The position numbers were made by a program, and so were the translations under genes. From assembly GCA_012845835.1 (NCBI GenBank), contig JABAKD010000001.1, forward strand, positions 5,672,476 through 5,736,475: 64,000 nucleotides of DNA, read 5' to 3'. Source of the stretch: Undaria pinnatifida. Taxonomy: Eukaryota; Sar; Phaeophyceae; Laminariales; Alariaceae. Below the pieces are notes generated by a model, which was not told the DNA's origin, ran no database searches, and was given only the letters and a program-made list of their open reading frames with translations. Positions 21,764 through 63,950 of this stretch are shown here, in pieces (within the stretch, counting starts at the first letter, position 1; each line of letters begins with the position of its first letter).

Positions 21764-23183
21764 CAAGGGTACGCGCGGAAACGAAGGCACCGGTCAGAAC
21801 GGGACGGTAGCCGTTTAGCTCGCCGCAGGCGGATTTTAGTTTTGGTCTTTCCGAGCGACGGTATGGGGGAAGGTTCCTGTTTGCTTACCGCGGGACGGGA
21901 TTGGGACAGGAAGGCGGGAAGCCGTTTGGTTGACGGAACGGGACGGGAGTCCACGATTTGTTGGCGGGGCGGGATGATGGAACGGGTCAGGAACAGGTCG
22001 GGACATATGTCGGGTACATAGTCGGGAAATCGGTCGGGAACATAGTCGGGAAATCGGTAGGGAACATGGTCGAGAATCGGTCGGGAAAATAGTCGGGAAA
22101 ACGGTCGAGAAAACAGTCGGGAAATAGGTCGGGAACGTAGTCGGGATATGGCCGGGAGATGTAGTCTGGAATGGTTGGGAACACGATCGGGAACGAGGGC
22201 TGGAGACAACGGTTAGAAAGGGGAAGATTATACCGAGTGCTATTTGTCAAATGCTCAAACAAACTTTCGCCGCCTTTTTTTTTGTAAAAGATAAACTATA
22301 TTATACCTGGTACATTTTTTGGATTTTTCCATGCTTCAAAAACAGTTTCAAGCACTTATTTAGTTTCAAGCACTTATTTATCGACTCATAGCTCAAGTTT
22401 ATAAAAAAAGTAAAATTTACAAATGCGTGGGGGGGGCAAATTAACAAAATTCAAATTTAAACGGACAATCTTCTCTGCGTGTGTTGTCGTCGCATTAAAC
22501 CGTTTTCTTTCTACCCAACGACATCATGACACACCCAGTGTCCGTGCTGATTCTTTTCATCCTAGAGATATACCAATTATGTGGTCACAGACTGTGAAAC
22601 AGACTAAACGAAAACCAAAACAGTCGCAATTCATCAAGGTAAAGCAATTGAAATGCTAGCGTACGGGGTACGAGAACATTACAAAACAAGACAGATCATA
22701 CAAAAAAGAGGCAAAATAATATGAAAGAAAAAACACTACATAATACCTATATTATAGACTACTGCTGCAGCTGGTTGTTGCATTCAAAGTTGAATAATCC
22801 AAAAATAATCGAGTTGCATTCCTACATAGTCATATGATGGGGAAAAGATGCAACCCATGGTAAATGGGATGGGAACATCTGCCACTTATGTGAGTTGCGG
22901 GACGGGACAAATTGTGTGCTAACGTCGGGATGGGGTGGGAACTGGGCGGACGGCGGGACGGGAAAAGTCGGGAAAAAACATTACAGCGGGACGGGAAACA
23001 GTCAGGACGGGAACAAGATGCTGTAAGTCGGGACGGTAGACGGTGGGAACAGAGACCGAGGTCGCGAAGGGGTCGGGAAGTCGCGGTCAGGAACAAAATA
23101 CACTCGGGATTCCCGTTCCCGTCCCGACCCGTTCCCGACCCGACCACATTTTCCCGATACGACCATTACCGCGCGTACCCTTG
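21764..23183. mobile_element. hAT-like DNA element A, copy 2 (clean, 1,420 bp)
   Basis: Termini CAAGGGTACGCGCGG (from 21764) and its reverse complement (to 23183). The flanking 8-mers GAAATTTG (21756-21763) and GAAATTTT (23184-23191) match at 7 of 8 positions, which fits the 8-bp target duplication typical of hAT elements. The interior has the GTCGGGAA array on the left and a GGGACGGGAA-rich zone on the right, and no transposase, so it is non-autonomous. Superfamily is inferred from termini and duplication length only. Confidence 0.75.
21985..22150 (+). repeat. Subterminal GTCGGGAA array of element A copy 2
   Basis: About nine repeats of GTCGGGAA with variable ACATA/ATCG spacers, the counterpart of 13255-13445. 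Repeated subterminal words are common transposase-binding regions. Confidence 0.8.
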
Positions 23184-23464
23184 GAAATTTTGATAGATGG
23201 CAGTTTTCGACGAACCCTGGGTGGCAAGTGTTCTTCGGGGCGTCACCCGCTAATTTTGGGCACCCGTCACTCTGCTCGCACGCCGAATCTCGTGCCGGGG
23301 AAAGGTGTGCGCAGATGGAAAAGCATTGCACTGCGTCAAGCTTTTCAAAGTGTAAAATGTCCAAAGGCCACGCCAGGCTGAAGGGAGTTGTGATATTGTT
23401 TCGAGAGTGGGCGAATTGTCTCGCTTGCACGGGAGCGTTCACACGTCATACTAGTTACGCATAC

Positions 23465-23665
23465 AAGGTTCCCCTTAGGAGGAAGGGTGACGCAAGAGGC
23501 TGATGCTTTTGCATTTTGCACCCCCACGTGTTCGCCCGTATCCTAACGGTAGAGTATGCAACTACATGATACTCCAATTTAATTTCGGGTGTATCGGAAA
23601 TGAAGGCACTCCTGTGTAAGGACGGCCCAGATGAATTATGTAGATGCTGTTGTTGTAGCCTACCT
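23465..23665 (+). repeat. H repeat, copy 1
   Basis: Shares ACAAGGTTCCCCTT, GGGTGACGCAAGAGGC, TTTGCATTTTGCACCCCC, GTTCGCCCG and AGATGCTGTTGTTGTAGCC with 31857-32075. Further fragments of the same repeat (AAAATACACNGACCGATCG) are at about 25390 and 32103. Confidence 0.7.
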
Positions 23666-24085
23666 GTTACTACTACTGTTCTGCGCATTAAGTTTATCGA
23701 AGCTAGAGTAGCTGCGACATTTATGTATCCGGCGTATAATAAGCATTCGGGTGCAGCTTCAAACTGCCGTTTATTGTTGTGATCAGCACATTTGACGCGC
23801 GTACAACAGTCCACTATTCACCACGAATAACATGCTGTGCTGCACCAGCAAAAAAATCATCTACCCCCACGCACATCAAGCAGGCCACCGCAGCAGCATA
23901 ATCCTGCGCACTGCTGGTATTGTGAGAGATTGTAAAAAATTAGCGTATCCGTAGAGTGTAGAAAATTAAACACGGTGATGTCCGTCGGAAATTGTTCCAA
24001 TTTTGAAGTTCCTCCCCGTGGCGTTCGCCAATTTTGTAAAAGTTGAAGTATTGTTTTATAAAAAATTGAAAAACGTCAGCTGTGA
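23666..24085. other. No gene recognised
   Basis: Short frames only; no known repeat structure. Confidence 0.4.
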
Positions 24086-25192
24086 GTTGTTGTTTGTTGT
24101 TTTCTCACATTAACTCTTGTCAAAAACCTAGAGTCCGTGGTCACACAAAGGTGCTGGAGCCCTAGGAAGACCCGAAAAACCAAATGAAATCAAAATTTGC
24201 CCGGGGAATACTACGCTTTCCCGCCTAAAAACGCATCATACGGAAGAAGGCGCACAAGTGAAAAGGTCCAATGCGCAAACTGAACTCGCATGGCCGCGGG
24301 TATCCGCTCAACTACAGCATAGAGTTTCCCCGTTCCCACAACTAACCAACTCGCGGCTACGAACTACAGCGGTTGGGCTGTCTGCACCGTACAAACCGCA
24401 CGGTAATCGTGAGTATAGACGAACGCGCTTGTTGTCTGAAGTGCTGTCAGTGACGACCCGCGGGCATGCAGTGAAACAAGAGCAATCGAACCAAAACCCA
24501 CAGTACAGATATCAATGATCGCCCCTCCTTCCCGAGTTATTTGACAGGTTGCAGCGCAGCTACTACGCCCGTGCCTGAAAATTGAAAATTGCGGCGGGTC
24601 GTTCCCCGTGAAGGGTATACAACTCTTCTACCAACTCTACAAAAATCAGTGACGTAAGTAACATGTTGTGCTACTGCCTCGTAAAAATAACCCCCCCAAA
24701 AAAAGAGGATCGCTGCTCTCAAGATGATGATGTGCGTGCCGGTCGTGGGTCTCCGTGTGCCATCCTCCTGCTGTGGTTCTCCGTGGCCGCCAAACCGCCT
24801 TAGCTCACTCGGCCCGCTCCTTCGCACTTGCTCTCGTTCACACTCAATTCCAATCGGTTCCCCTTCTCCCCCGTCCAAAAAAAAAAAAAAATTCTTAACG
24901 CAGTTTGCGGTGCTGATCTGAAAAACAAAAATTCTCGTTCAGGGAGAGTTCAATCCGTCTCTTCCCCGCCCGTCGACGGCCAGTCGCCCTCCTCCTTCGT
25001 CGTCGAATCCAGCCTCCTGCCGGCGCAGTCCCCTCCACGCAAACCGAGACTGCGCCGTAGCGTGGCTCGTGGTGGCGGCTGCCTCCGCGCACGAGCATCC
25101 CGATTAAGCATTGCTGCTCCTCCGCTGCTGCCTAAAAAGACGCGCGAATCGTAGGTGACCATGCCTAACGCACCACGTACGACCCAACTCTA
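24086..25192 (+). mobile_element. D repeat, copy 1 (1.1 kb)
   Basis: It aligns base for base, with scattered differences and small indels, to 48037-49142. Head: GTT-rich run, CTCACATTAACTCTTGTC, AGAGTCCGTGGTCACACAAA. End: ACGACCCAACTCTACC. Flanks differ, so this is a dispersed element. It has no frame shared between the copies that looks like an enzyme. Its head is shared with the B repeats. Confidence 0.8.
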
Positions 25193-26576
25193 CCGCCACG
25201 CCTAAGCCTCGCGGTCACACGCAGCAGCAAGACGGTATCACTCCTTGAGGGTGAGTCCGGCCTTACACCCGCCAGAAAGACTCCCCCCACTCGCTACAAG
25301 CCTGCTAGGGCATGCTTCGCAGCATGCCTTACCGAGGCGGCAAGGGGGACGAAGAAGTAGTACAACCGATTGAATGTATTTCCGGATCTTCTGAAAAATA
25401 CACCGACCGATCGGTAGCTGGCCATGCGCAGTAATTTGCTGGTACATTTTTATGGGCGAATTGCTGTGTTGGTATACTCGAAGCTGCAGCTGTGTCGGGT
25501 GATTCCGGTGATCGTGTGAGCGAGACTACAACTCGCGCGGCCGCAACAACTCGAGAGGCGCGGACCCCGACCGCCGCACAATACAGTATCACAGCAGAGT
25601 ACTGGAAACCCTCCCGTGGCCTGCGTACTATGTTGGACAAACTGCAGCTGCAGCCTTTTTGTTTGAGCAGTGATGCATATATGTGGCCCGAGCGACGTCA
25701 ACCAGCAAACAGAAATCGAACCGGATTCCGGCATCAGACACCCAGAGAGGCATACTGACCGACCATGGGTGGCAGAACTCTGCGCAGGGGCCTTCAGGTG
25801 ATGCCACACGCGGGGGCGAGAAAACTTTTGTAGTGTTTTTCTGCACGCTGCAGTGTGCTCTCTCTGCAGGCTGCCGCAGAGGTTCGAGGCAAACAGAGTT
25901 AATTGCGAGTGGTCACGCGAAAGGTGAAGGTTGATAGGTCTGACGCATACATACTTGAAAAACAAATGCAAGATGCACCTTGCCCGCCTCTATCTAAAAC
26001 GTCAGCTGTTGCACAGAAGGACAGTACCTGTGACCGAACCTGCAACGAAACGTCAGCTGTGGCATTAAACGTACTACGAAAATCTCACCAGCAGGCACGG
26101 AAGTCTTATGGACCAGCGGCGAAAATACGAGCGGCCCGCCAGCAGGCATCAAAACCATGAAGGGCCCGCCAGCAGACACGGAAGCCTTACCGGCCAGCCG
26201 CATCGAATTAGTAGTACTCCAGTTGGTAGGGGGGGACCATGGGTTGCTAGGGTTATTGTTCCATCCTCTGTTAAGGGGCCACCATCGGTAGCTTTATTCG
26301 TGTTTCGTGAGTCGCGCAGCTAGGATGTCGGCCCACCTCGGAGTCCTCGGCGTGCAAGGGACTGTACCACCACGGTATGCTGCGCGATCGGATCAGTACG
26401 TGATAGCCAACCAGCCGGTCAGCGACCAAGCGACAGGCCGGCTCTTGTGTTCTACCCTGGTAATATCTAATGGTCCACAGCAACACGCTTACAGCAACAC
26501 GAACCAGTGGTACTCTGGTACCCATCGTACAGTTTTACCTTGTACTATGGGGTACGTAAGTATGTACGTACGTACC
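25193..26576. other. 1.4 kb with no gene recognised
   Basis: Contains a hairpin AGGGCATGC...GCATGCCTT near 25308, an H fragment near 25390, and CCCGCCAGCAGGCA-like repeats at 26090-26200. The 173-codon minus frame 25971-25450 has no recognisable domain. Confidence 0.4.
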
Positions 26577-26665
26577 ACGTTGTTATTCTCGCATTAACTC
26601 TTGTCTTGCAAAAATCTACTGAGATTGCGTGGTCACACAAAGGTGCTGGAGCCGGGCCCCCGCGA
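26577..26665 (+). repeat. Truncated D-type head
   Basis: GTTGTTATTCTCGCATTAAC, then CTCTTGTC and GTGGTCACACAAAGGTGCTG as in the heads of both D copies. The rest of the element is missing. Confidence 0.7.
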
Positions 26666-26794
26666 AGTTGAACGTACGCGCAAGGTTTTTTTAATTTGCA
26701 CGTAAATTCAGTACCAGGTAGCGATTCATGTACGGTGGCTCCCTATGTGCAGGTCCGCACAAAACGACGGTTGCCCTGCCCAGACCAACCCGAC

Positions 26795-26835
26795 CCCACA
26801 CCTGACCCTAACCTTAACCCTAACCCTAACCCAAT
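26795..26835. repeat. Short interstitial telomere-like tract (CCCTAA units)
   Basis: About four to five CCCTAA/CCTTAA units (ACCCTAACCCTAACCC) in C-rich context. Consistent with a TTAGGG-type telomere. Too short to mark a chromosome end. Confidence 0.6.
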
Positions 26836-26904
26836 CCTTCGGGGGGCTCGGGGTCTGCTCTCGAGGTCGGCAGGGGCAGTATTGAGTTTACATTCACTTT
26901 TTTT

Positions 26905-26932
26905 TGGGGGGGGGAGGGGGGGGGGGGGAGTA
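26905..26932. repeat. Poly-G tract
   Basis: Runs of 10, 6 and 11 G after a T-run, capable of forming a G-quadruplex. Length may be unreliable in assembly. Confidence 0.7.
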
Positions 26933-27241
26933 GCCGACTTTTATTCTCGAATGCTGTATTAAGAGTAACATGGAAGATAACTAATAATATTCTGTATTCG
27001 TACTCCTCCCGACATTAAAGCGGGGGAAAGGAAAAACAAAATAAACCACCTACCATACATATGATAGAGCAGTATAGTGGAAACTACAGTAATAGATTTA
27101 TAAAATAGATATGATGTTAGATCTAGCTAAAAATTCCCCACCCCAAGTAGAATACCAACACTTACCATTCGGTGGACAAACAAGAGGACCCCTCCCAATA
27201 AAAACTCGCCCATATAGTATATTACAAGTACCAACAGCGCA

Positions 27242-27300
27242 GCTTGCAAAGATGAGTATTGACCTGAAATTCGTCGAACTCACGGCTGACGTCCTTAAAA
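27242..27300 (+). repeat. F core repeat, copy 1
   Basis: GCTTGCAAAGATGAGTATTG, ACCTGAAATTCGTCGAACTC, ACGGCTGACGTCCTT in order; also at 28632-28700 and 31651-31695, on the opposite strand at 61282-61345, 33943 and 62985, and diverged at 11660. Confidence 0.75.
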
Positions 27301-27647
27301 TAAATATACTAACTTATTTATGTTGAAAGTGCTCGGTTGGTGCATCCCTGGCATTTCCGGGGTCGGACTATTTGCGGAACGGTCCACCTTTTCTTCGGTT
27401 TCTTGCTCGGCCTCTGTTTCTGTTCGTTTTGCCAGTTGTTTCTTGACCTTTCAGCTGCTTCCTGCAAAAGGTTTTCTGCCAACACGATTTTGAACCTTTT
27501 CGCGATTACTTCTTCCTTTTTGTTTATATATAGTAAAAGTTGAACTTCCTACCATTAGCCGTTAATTTGCCGCCTGTGCATTACTTGCGGAACGGTCATT
27601 CTTTAGCTTTCCTTTGATTTCCACAATATGTTTCGTACTTGGCACAA

Positions 27648-28395
27648 AGTTTCATCAGCTGAGATATCGCCCAGCACCCCACCGCAGCGCTATACCTCAG
27701 CAGCGCAGCGCCGTGCAGTGCCATGCCGTGCGATGCCCTGCCGTGCCCTGCAGCTGAGCTCTGTAGCGCACCGTAGCGCTAGCTCAGCAGAGCGCAGCGC
27801 CGTGCGCTTTGCCGTGCTTCGCCTTGCTGCGTGTTATGCTGTACTTTTACTAGTTCGTACATACATGCTAGTAACATTCGAAGTATCACACCTGGTGCCA
27901 CGTACCGGTACTATTAATGCTACATACACCAGGTTTGTTCAAGTTTCATAGGCTGAGATATCGCCCAGCACCCCACCGCAGCGCTATAGCTCAACAGCGC
28001 AGCGCCGTGCAGTGCCGTGCCCTGCGATGCCCTGCCGTACCCTGCAGCTGAGCTCTTTAGCGCACCGCAGCGCTAGCTCAGCAGAGCGCAGCGCCGTGTG
28101 CTTTGCCGTGCTTCGCCATGCTGCGTGTTTTGCTGTACTTTTACTAGTTCGTTCATACCTGCCAATAACATTCGAAGTATCATACCACGTACCGGTACTA
28201 CTAATGCTACATACACCTTGTTTGTTTGTACATATTACGTTGTTGGATCATAAACAATGCACCCCCAGCTAAGGTCAGCCCGGCTGTATATAGCTCAGCA
28301 GCACAGCGCAACGCAGTGCCGCGCCGTGCCCTGCCCTTCGTTTTGCGGTGCTGTGTTGTGCGGCGCTGTACGTTCTTTTGAACATATAGCAGTAG
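27648..28395 (+). repeat. G repeat, two tandem units plus a partial third
   Basis: GAGATATCGCCCAGCACCCC at 27661 recurs at 27955 (offset 294). Each unit is rich in GCAGCGC and TGCCGTGC words and ends in an AT-richer part with GAAGTATCA. A partial, diverged third unit covers about 28255-28395. An inverted single copy is at 15240-15003. Confidence 0.75.
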
Positions 28396-28631
28396 TAGTA
28401 CCAGGTATGATACATGTACCAGGTTTATGTACGCGTTGTGTATTCGTCTTTTTGCTTTCTTCAGTTGATCGTCCTCTCTCGGTCCCCATGCCCCCCTCCC
28501 TCCCCCGCAAATAGCATACGTACTGCCGGTTAGAACGTGACATGAACAAGCACACAGCACAGCGCAGGGCAATTAGCTCTGCACAAGCACGTCTTGGCAT
28601 CATTATCAATTCGATATTCGCACCAAAATAG

Positions 28632-28700
28632 CAGCTTGCAAAGATGAGTAGACTATATACCTGAAATTCGTCGAACTCACGGCTGACGTCCTTGAAATAT
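28632..28700 (+). repeat. F core repeat, copy 2
   Basis: AGCTTGCAAAGATGAGTAGA then ACCTGAAATTCGTCGAACTC and ACGGCTGACGTCCTT. Confidence 0.75.
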
Positions 28701-28788
28701 TTTTTACTGGAGTATAAAATAATCGCGGGCCTCTTCTTCCTGCCCCCTTTACATATGTTTCAGTTGCATTCTTTCGTGCGCGAGCGTA

Positions 28789-28810
28789 GCGGGCGGCGTC
28801 AGCCGCCCGC
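28789..28810. repeat. GC-rich hairpin, 9-bp stem
   Basis: GCGGGCGGC, four-base loop GTCA, GCCGCCCGC. The flanks GCGCGAGCGTA and GGAGCGGAG are the same as at 29157. Confidence 0.8.
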
Positions 28811-29156
28811 GGAGCGGAGTCCTGTGCTTTTTTTAGAACCACACAGAGTACCACCAGGTATTAGGCGAAGTACTAGGTACCAGGTACCGGTCGGACGTGC
28901 GTGTACTCGTCTTTTTGCTTTCGTCGTTGATTTTGTTCTCCGTCTCGGTTCTCTTCGCAATTTTTTCTTCGCAAATTACGCCCGTACTTCTGCCGATCAG
29001 AACGTGCCATCGCCAACAAACAGCACGGCACAGACGGGGCAATCAGCTCCGCACAAAGTACCTCTTGGCATTATCAAATCGCTAGTTGCACTAAATCATG
29101 GGCCTCTTCTCTCTGCCCCTTTCACATTTAGTTGAAATCTTCCTTGCGCGAGCGTA

Positions 29157-29178
29157 GCGGGCGGCGCCAGCCGCCCGC
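29157..29178. repeat. GC-rich hairpin, 9-bp stem, second copy
   Basis: GCGGGCGGC, loop GCCA, GCCGCCCGC in the same flanking context as 28789-28810. Confidence 0.8.
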
Positions 29179-29267
29179 GGAGCGGAGCGCTTGTATTTTT
29201 TATAAAATCTGAAAACCTTGCACGGACGTACGTGGTGGCTGGAGCCTCATAAATGCATACAGCATTT

Positions 29268-29634
29268 GTTTCTTTTTCTCCAATTGACTTATGCCTGTCG
29301 TGCGTATGCGTAGTGATAGATACTACGTGTAATATATACGTGGTAGTCTTCCTTGGGTGGCAATCGGAATATTTGGTTTCTCCAGGCGTGAGTAGTGAGG
29401 CGTATGCACCGGCCTGGACCTGGCACATCGTAGACTGACTCCCGATTTCACTTTTATATGTTTCTGGTGGAGGCATGAATTGCGTCAGCTGTGATATATG
29501 CGTGTACCACCTTGGGTTGTGTGTGTGTTTTCCCCGGGGTTTTCCTCAGCTCCAGAGTGACTGGAGCCTGTCCTGTGACCACGGACTTGATTATGCGAGT
29601 TAATGTGAAAACAACAACAACAACAACAGCAGTA
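29268..29634 (-). mobile_element. B repeat, copy 2
   Basis: Minus-strand copy: GTT-repeat head at about 29634-29612, TTTTCACATTAACTCGCATA, body, and an A-rich end before 29268. It lacks the K insertion (empty site near 29345). Confidence 0.75.
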
Positions 29635-29853
29635 CCCAGTCCCAGGGAAAATCCGTACATCCAAACCCAGCAGTATCAACGTGTAAAAACCCAGGTTCAA
29701 TGCGTATTGCGGGGGGATTTGTAGTTGCGTAGCTTCAGATTGCGGAGCTAACAATCGAGTAGCAAAGCACAACGCAGCAACGTCGTCCACCTAGATAACA
29801 GCGCCCCATGACCAATCGTACCACCGATAAACGATCCACGAAGTTGCACGCAC

Positions 29854-30045
29854 CTCTCGGGAATGATCCAGCTCGTCAAGGTCGCTCACTGGAACACACA
29901 CACAGCCGAACGTTTTGAATGCTGCCTCAATCTCCTTGACTGCTGCATTGCTTCTACCATCCGTGTTTTTCTCCCTCACAAACTCAGTGAGCCTTCGATC
30001 TCTCAGCGAGCGGAGGCTGACAACTGGGGGTGACGGATAGTCCAT
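29854..30045 (-). CDS. Candidate first coding exon, possible 2-oxoglutarate/Fe(II) oxygenase N-terminal domain
   Basis: 64 complete codons from ATG 30045 (context AAATATGG) to GAG at 29854, followed by a good donor, GAG|GTGCGT. The start MDYPSPPVVSLRSLRDRR and the stretch NAAVKEIEAAFKTFGCVCV resemble the N-domain of 2OG oxygenases (family pattern: P.VDL..L ... A...I..A....GF..V.NHG). The NHG triplet is not present, so the match is suggestive only. No downstream exon with the HxD...H iron site was found on the minus strand to the left. It faces the SPCA gene head to head. It could also be a chance open frame, but in-frame termination at a consensus donor and protein-like composition argue for a real exon. 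Confidence 0.45.
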
Positions 30046-30266
30046 ATTTCGATTGTCCTTGGTGGTCAGTTGAGCGAAGCACGCCGTGGCGAGTTGAGTC
30101 GTGCGCCCTTTGACGCTTGACGCTGTGCTGAGATGTATTGTCGCCCTCTTTGTGGATAGCCTCGTTTTCTACACAAAACCCCTTGATGGTATCACGAATC
30201 GCCACCGGTGGTTTGTTTCTACATCCCCACGCCACTCTTTGCTGCCTTGGCATCGTGCTCGTCGCC
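30046..30266. promoter_or_regulatory. Probable bidirectional promoter and 5' leaders
   Basis: Only 221 bp separate the minus-strand ATG (30045) and the SPCA ATG (30267). No TATA box is evident in either direction. Most of this interval would be transcribed leader, so core initiation sites must be close together. Confidence 0.5.
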
Positions 30267-61570
<31,304 letters not shown>

Positions 61571-61619
61571 GTACGCTGCTTTTGGGGACGCGTGCTACTA
61601 TTTTTAATAATTGTACGGT

Positions 61620-61900
61620 AAGGGTGCACCTGAAATTCCGAGGCTCAGTTGAGGAGCTCTACATTTTGGTTTTACCTTACTTTATTTTATTTTATTTTTA
61701 TTACGTTTCTTTTCCGAGCTTTGGCTCTCCTTTCCGGTTGGGTCGTTTCTTCGATTTCCCCTTCATTTTGTTTGTTTCATTTTTGTTTTATTTTTATCTT
61801 TGTTTTTATATGTTTTCTTATTATTATTTTGTTCTTGTTTTTGTTTTTGTTCATTTCGTATTCTCTCTTCCAATGTATTTCTGTTGCTGACGTATGTATG
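61620..61900. repeat. T-rich tract in SPCA intron 7
   Basis: TTTTATTTTATTTTTATT and TTTTTGTTTTTGTT words over about 230 bp, followed by B-like CTGTTGCTGACGTATG. No exon for the conserved M3-M4 loop is visible here. Confidence 0.6.
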
Positions 61901-61967
61901 TTGTGCCTGTCGTACCCAGTACTAGGGCATGACATTGCGTTGTCGAATGCATTACGATGCATTATCT

Positions 61968-62085
61968 CTGTGTCGTAGCTTGTGACCACAGAGCTGATCT
62001 TTCTAGGGTGAAGAATCAGTACGGACACTGGGTGTGCTGGATGTCGACGAGTAGAAGAACGGTTTAATGTGAAGAACACACACAC
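61968..62085 (+). repeat. E repeat, copy 2
   Basis: TGTGTCGTAGCTTGTGACCA, CAGTACGGACACTGG, GTGCTGGATGTCGA, GAACGGTTTAATGTGAAGAA. Confidence 0.7.
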
Positions 62086-62984
62086 ATACCCTACCAGGTA
62101 CTCCAAAACGGATTCCGAGCAAACGTGAAAATGCAACCCGACGAACAATCAATCCTGTGTGAAGTGTGAAGTGTGAAGTGTGAAGTACGCAGCTGCTCCG
62201 AACAAGACTGCTGTATTCGTGGTCTGCTCTTGTATCGTACTTTTTGTGTGTGTCTTGGTGTGTCCCTACCGAAGTCATTCGCAGCACTGCTTGGAGCAAA
62301 GCCGCACACGGTGGCACTATGATACGTGTCATCGGTTTTGAACCGAAGACTGGGAACGTTAACTGTGCCACTCTGTGATGGTTGACATATGCTCGGGTTA
62401 TGTTCGGACCATGTGATGGTATTTCGGCCTGAGCAAAAGCGAGGAAGGTGGGGAGCGATAGATAATTTGTACCGATAAGTAGAGTCCATACACGGGCGTA
62501 CTGACTGCTGTGTATCATATCATACGTGTTGTTTGCAATAACGATAAAAAAAGGCCCAAATCGAACCGGGACTTTGGTGCATCATGACTCCTCACCGTAC
62601 CTGTCAATAGTACCTACAGCAGCACTATCTGGTACCCTCGCACGCATTTCGTCGACTCCCTTCCTGGCACAGTGACAGTGGTACAGTGGTCCGCATGTTT
62701 GCCTTGGACATGATGCACATGGTGTCGTACATATGTTACGGTGTTATGGTGTACCAGGTACGCGTTGGATGATGATTTGCTTGGTGTACTGCTGCAGGCT
62801 CAAATATATACTCCTCGGAGTAACATATAGGTACATCATTGCGTGCTGCTGCTGGTACGAGTATGGTACTATATGATATATTATGCGTTTCAATTCCAAC
62901 TTCAACAACTTCCAGAAGGAGATGGTCGATCTCACAGCTGAAGTGTATTTTTTCTTTATTTTTCAAATATTATAAGAATGAAAA
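62086..62984. other. SPCA intron 7, no exon recognised
   Basis: Contains a short GTGTGAAGTGTGAAG repeat (62158-62185). The 171- and 132-codon minus frames overlapping here have no recognised domain. An imperfect inverted repeat (GATCTCACAGCTGAAGTGTA...) joins this segment to the I repeat at about 62928-63003. Confidence 0.4.
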
Positions 62985-63430
62985 TACACTCCGGCTGTGA
63001 GATCGAGGATTTGTCGAAACTCATCTTTGCAAGCTGTGTGTGATACTCCGATCGCGCGTATTACGGGTTGTTTGTCCTCGGTAAGGATATAGGTCGGCGA
63101 CTCCCCTTGCAACTGCAGTGTAGCTATCAGGGTCAACAGGGTGATTTGGCCAGTCTGTGCGCGGAAACGATAATACCCGTTTTTGAGGGAGACAAAATCT
63201 GACAGCTGTGGAAGGAAATGAATCAGTTTATCAAGTGAATCCTGTAAGTCGAATAACCGGTGAGGGGGGGGCGGAGTTTGTAAGAACGTGGGGGCCTGGG
63301 TTTGATCAAGAGGGGGGGGGGGGGGGGGGGGGAGCAGCTCAATCTTTGCGTAGAAAGTTCAAGTATTATCCTGTAAGTCGCACAACCAGTGAGGGGAGGG
63401 CGGAGCGTTCGAGGGGGGGGGGGGGGCAGA
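62985..63430 (+). repeat. I repeat, copy 2
   Basis: Colinear with 33943-34254 (GTCGAAACTCATCTTTGCAA, GATATAGGTCGGCGACTCCC, GTAGCTATCAGGGTCAACAG, CATTC-less G-rich end), with one full and one partial internal unit and poly-G runs at 63312 and 63414. Confidence 0.75.
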
Positions 63431-63459
63431 AATATGTATTGATTCTACTCTACACCATT

Positions 63460-63780
63460 TCCCTCCCCACCGGCCTTGTGCCCGTCTCTTCTTCCTCTTG
63501 GTGTTGTTTTTGTCCGTGAAACAGCATTCTTGTTCGTGTTGTTTTGTCCGTGCAACAGCAGCTTCTTGGCCTTGTTTTGTCGGTGCAACAGGTATCTGTT
63601 CCTCTTCAGCTGTATGCTGTTCCGCTTGCAGCTTTTCCTTTCCCTTCCAATCTTGCATCGCATTCTTCTGAAACACCTGTCATGTGTTTTGCTTTGTTTT
63701 CTTTTTGTTTTCTTTTTTTTCTGTCCTTTTTTCGTTTTCTCTTTTTTTATGGTCTGGCCTGTTTTTTTGTGTTCTCGTAC
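63460..63780. repeat. Pyrimidine-rich tract
   Basis: Three diverged TTGTTTTGTCCGTGCAACAG-like units at 63506-63595, then a TTTTCTTTTTG-rich run. The opposite-strand Lys-rich frames are low complexity. Confidence 0.6.
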
Positions 63781-63842
63781 CCGGTACGTTAGCACTTCAC
63801 TTGCTTTACCTTGATGAATTGCGACTGTTTGGTCCACTCTGT

Positions 63843-63950
63843 TTCAGAGTCTGACCACAGAATTTGTAAATCTCTAGGATGATAATCAGCACGGACTCCG
63901 GGTGTATTGATGTCTTTGGGTAGAAAGAACGGTTGAATGCGAAAACAACA
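63843..63950 (+). repeat. E repeat, copy 3
   Basis: AGAGTCTGACCACAGAATTT, TCTCTAGGATGATAATCAGC, ACGGACTCCGGGTGTATTGA, AGAACGGTTGAATGCGAAAA. Confidence 0.65.
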
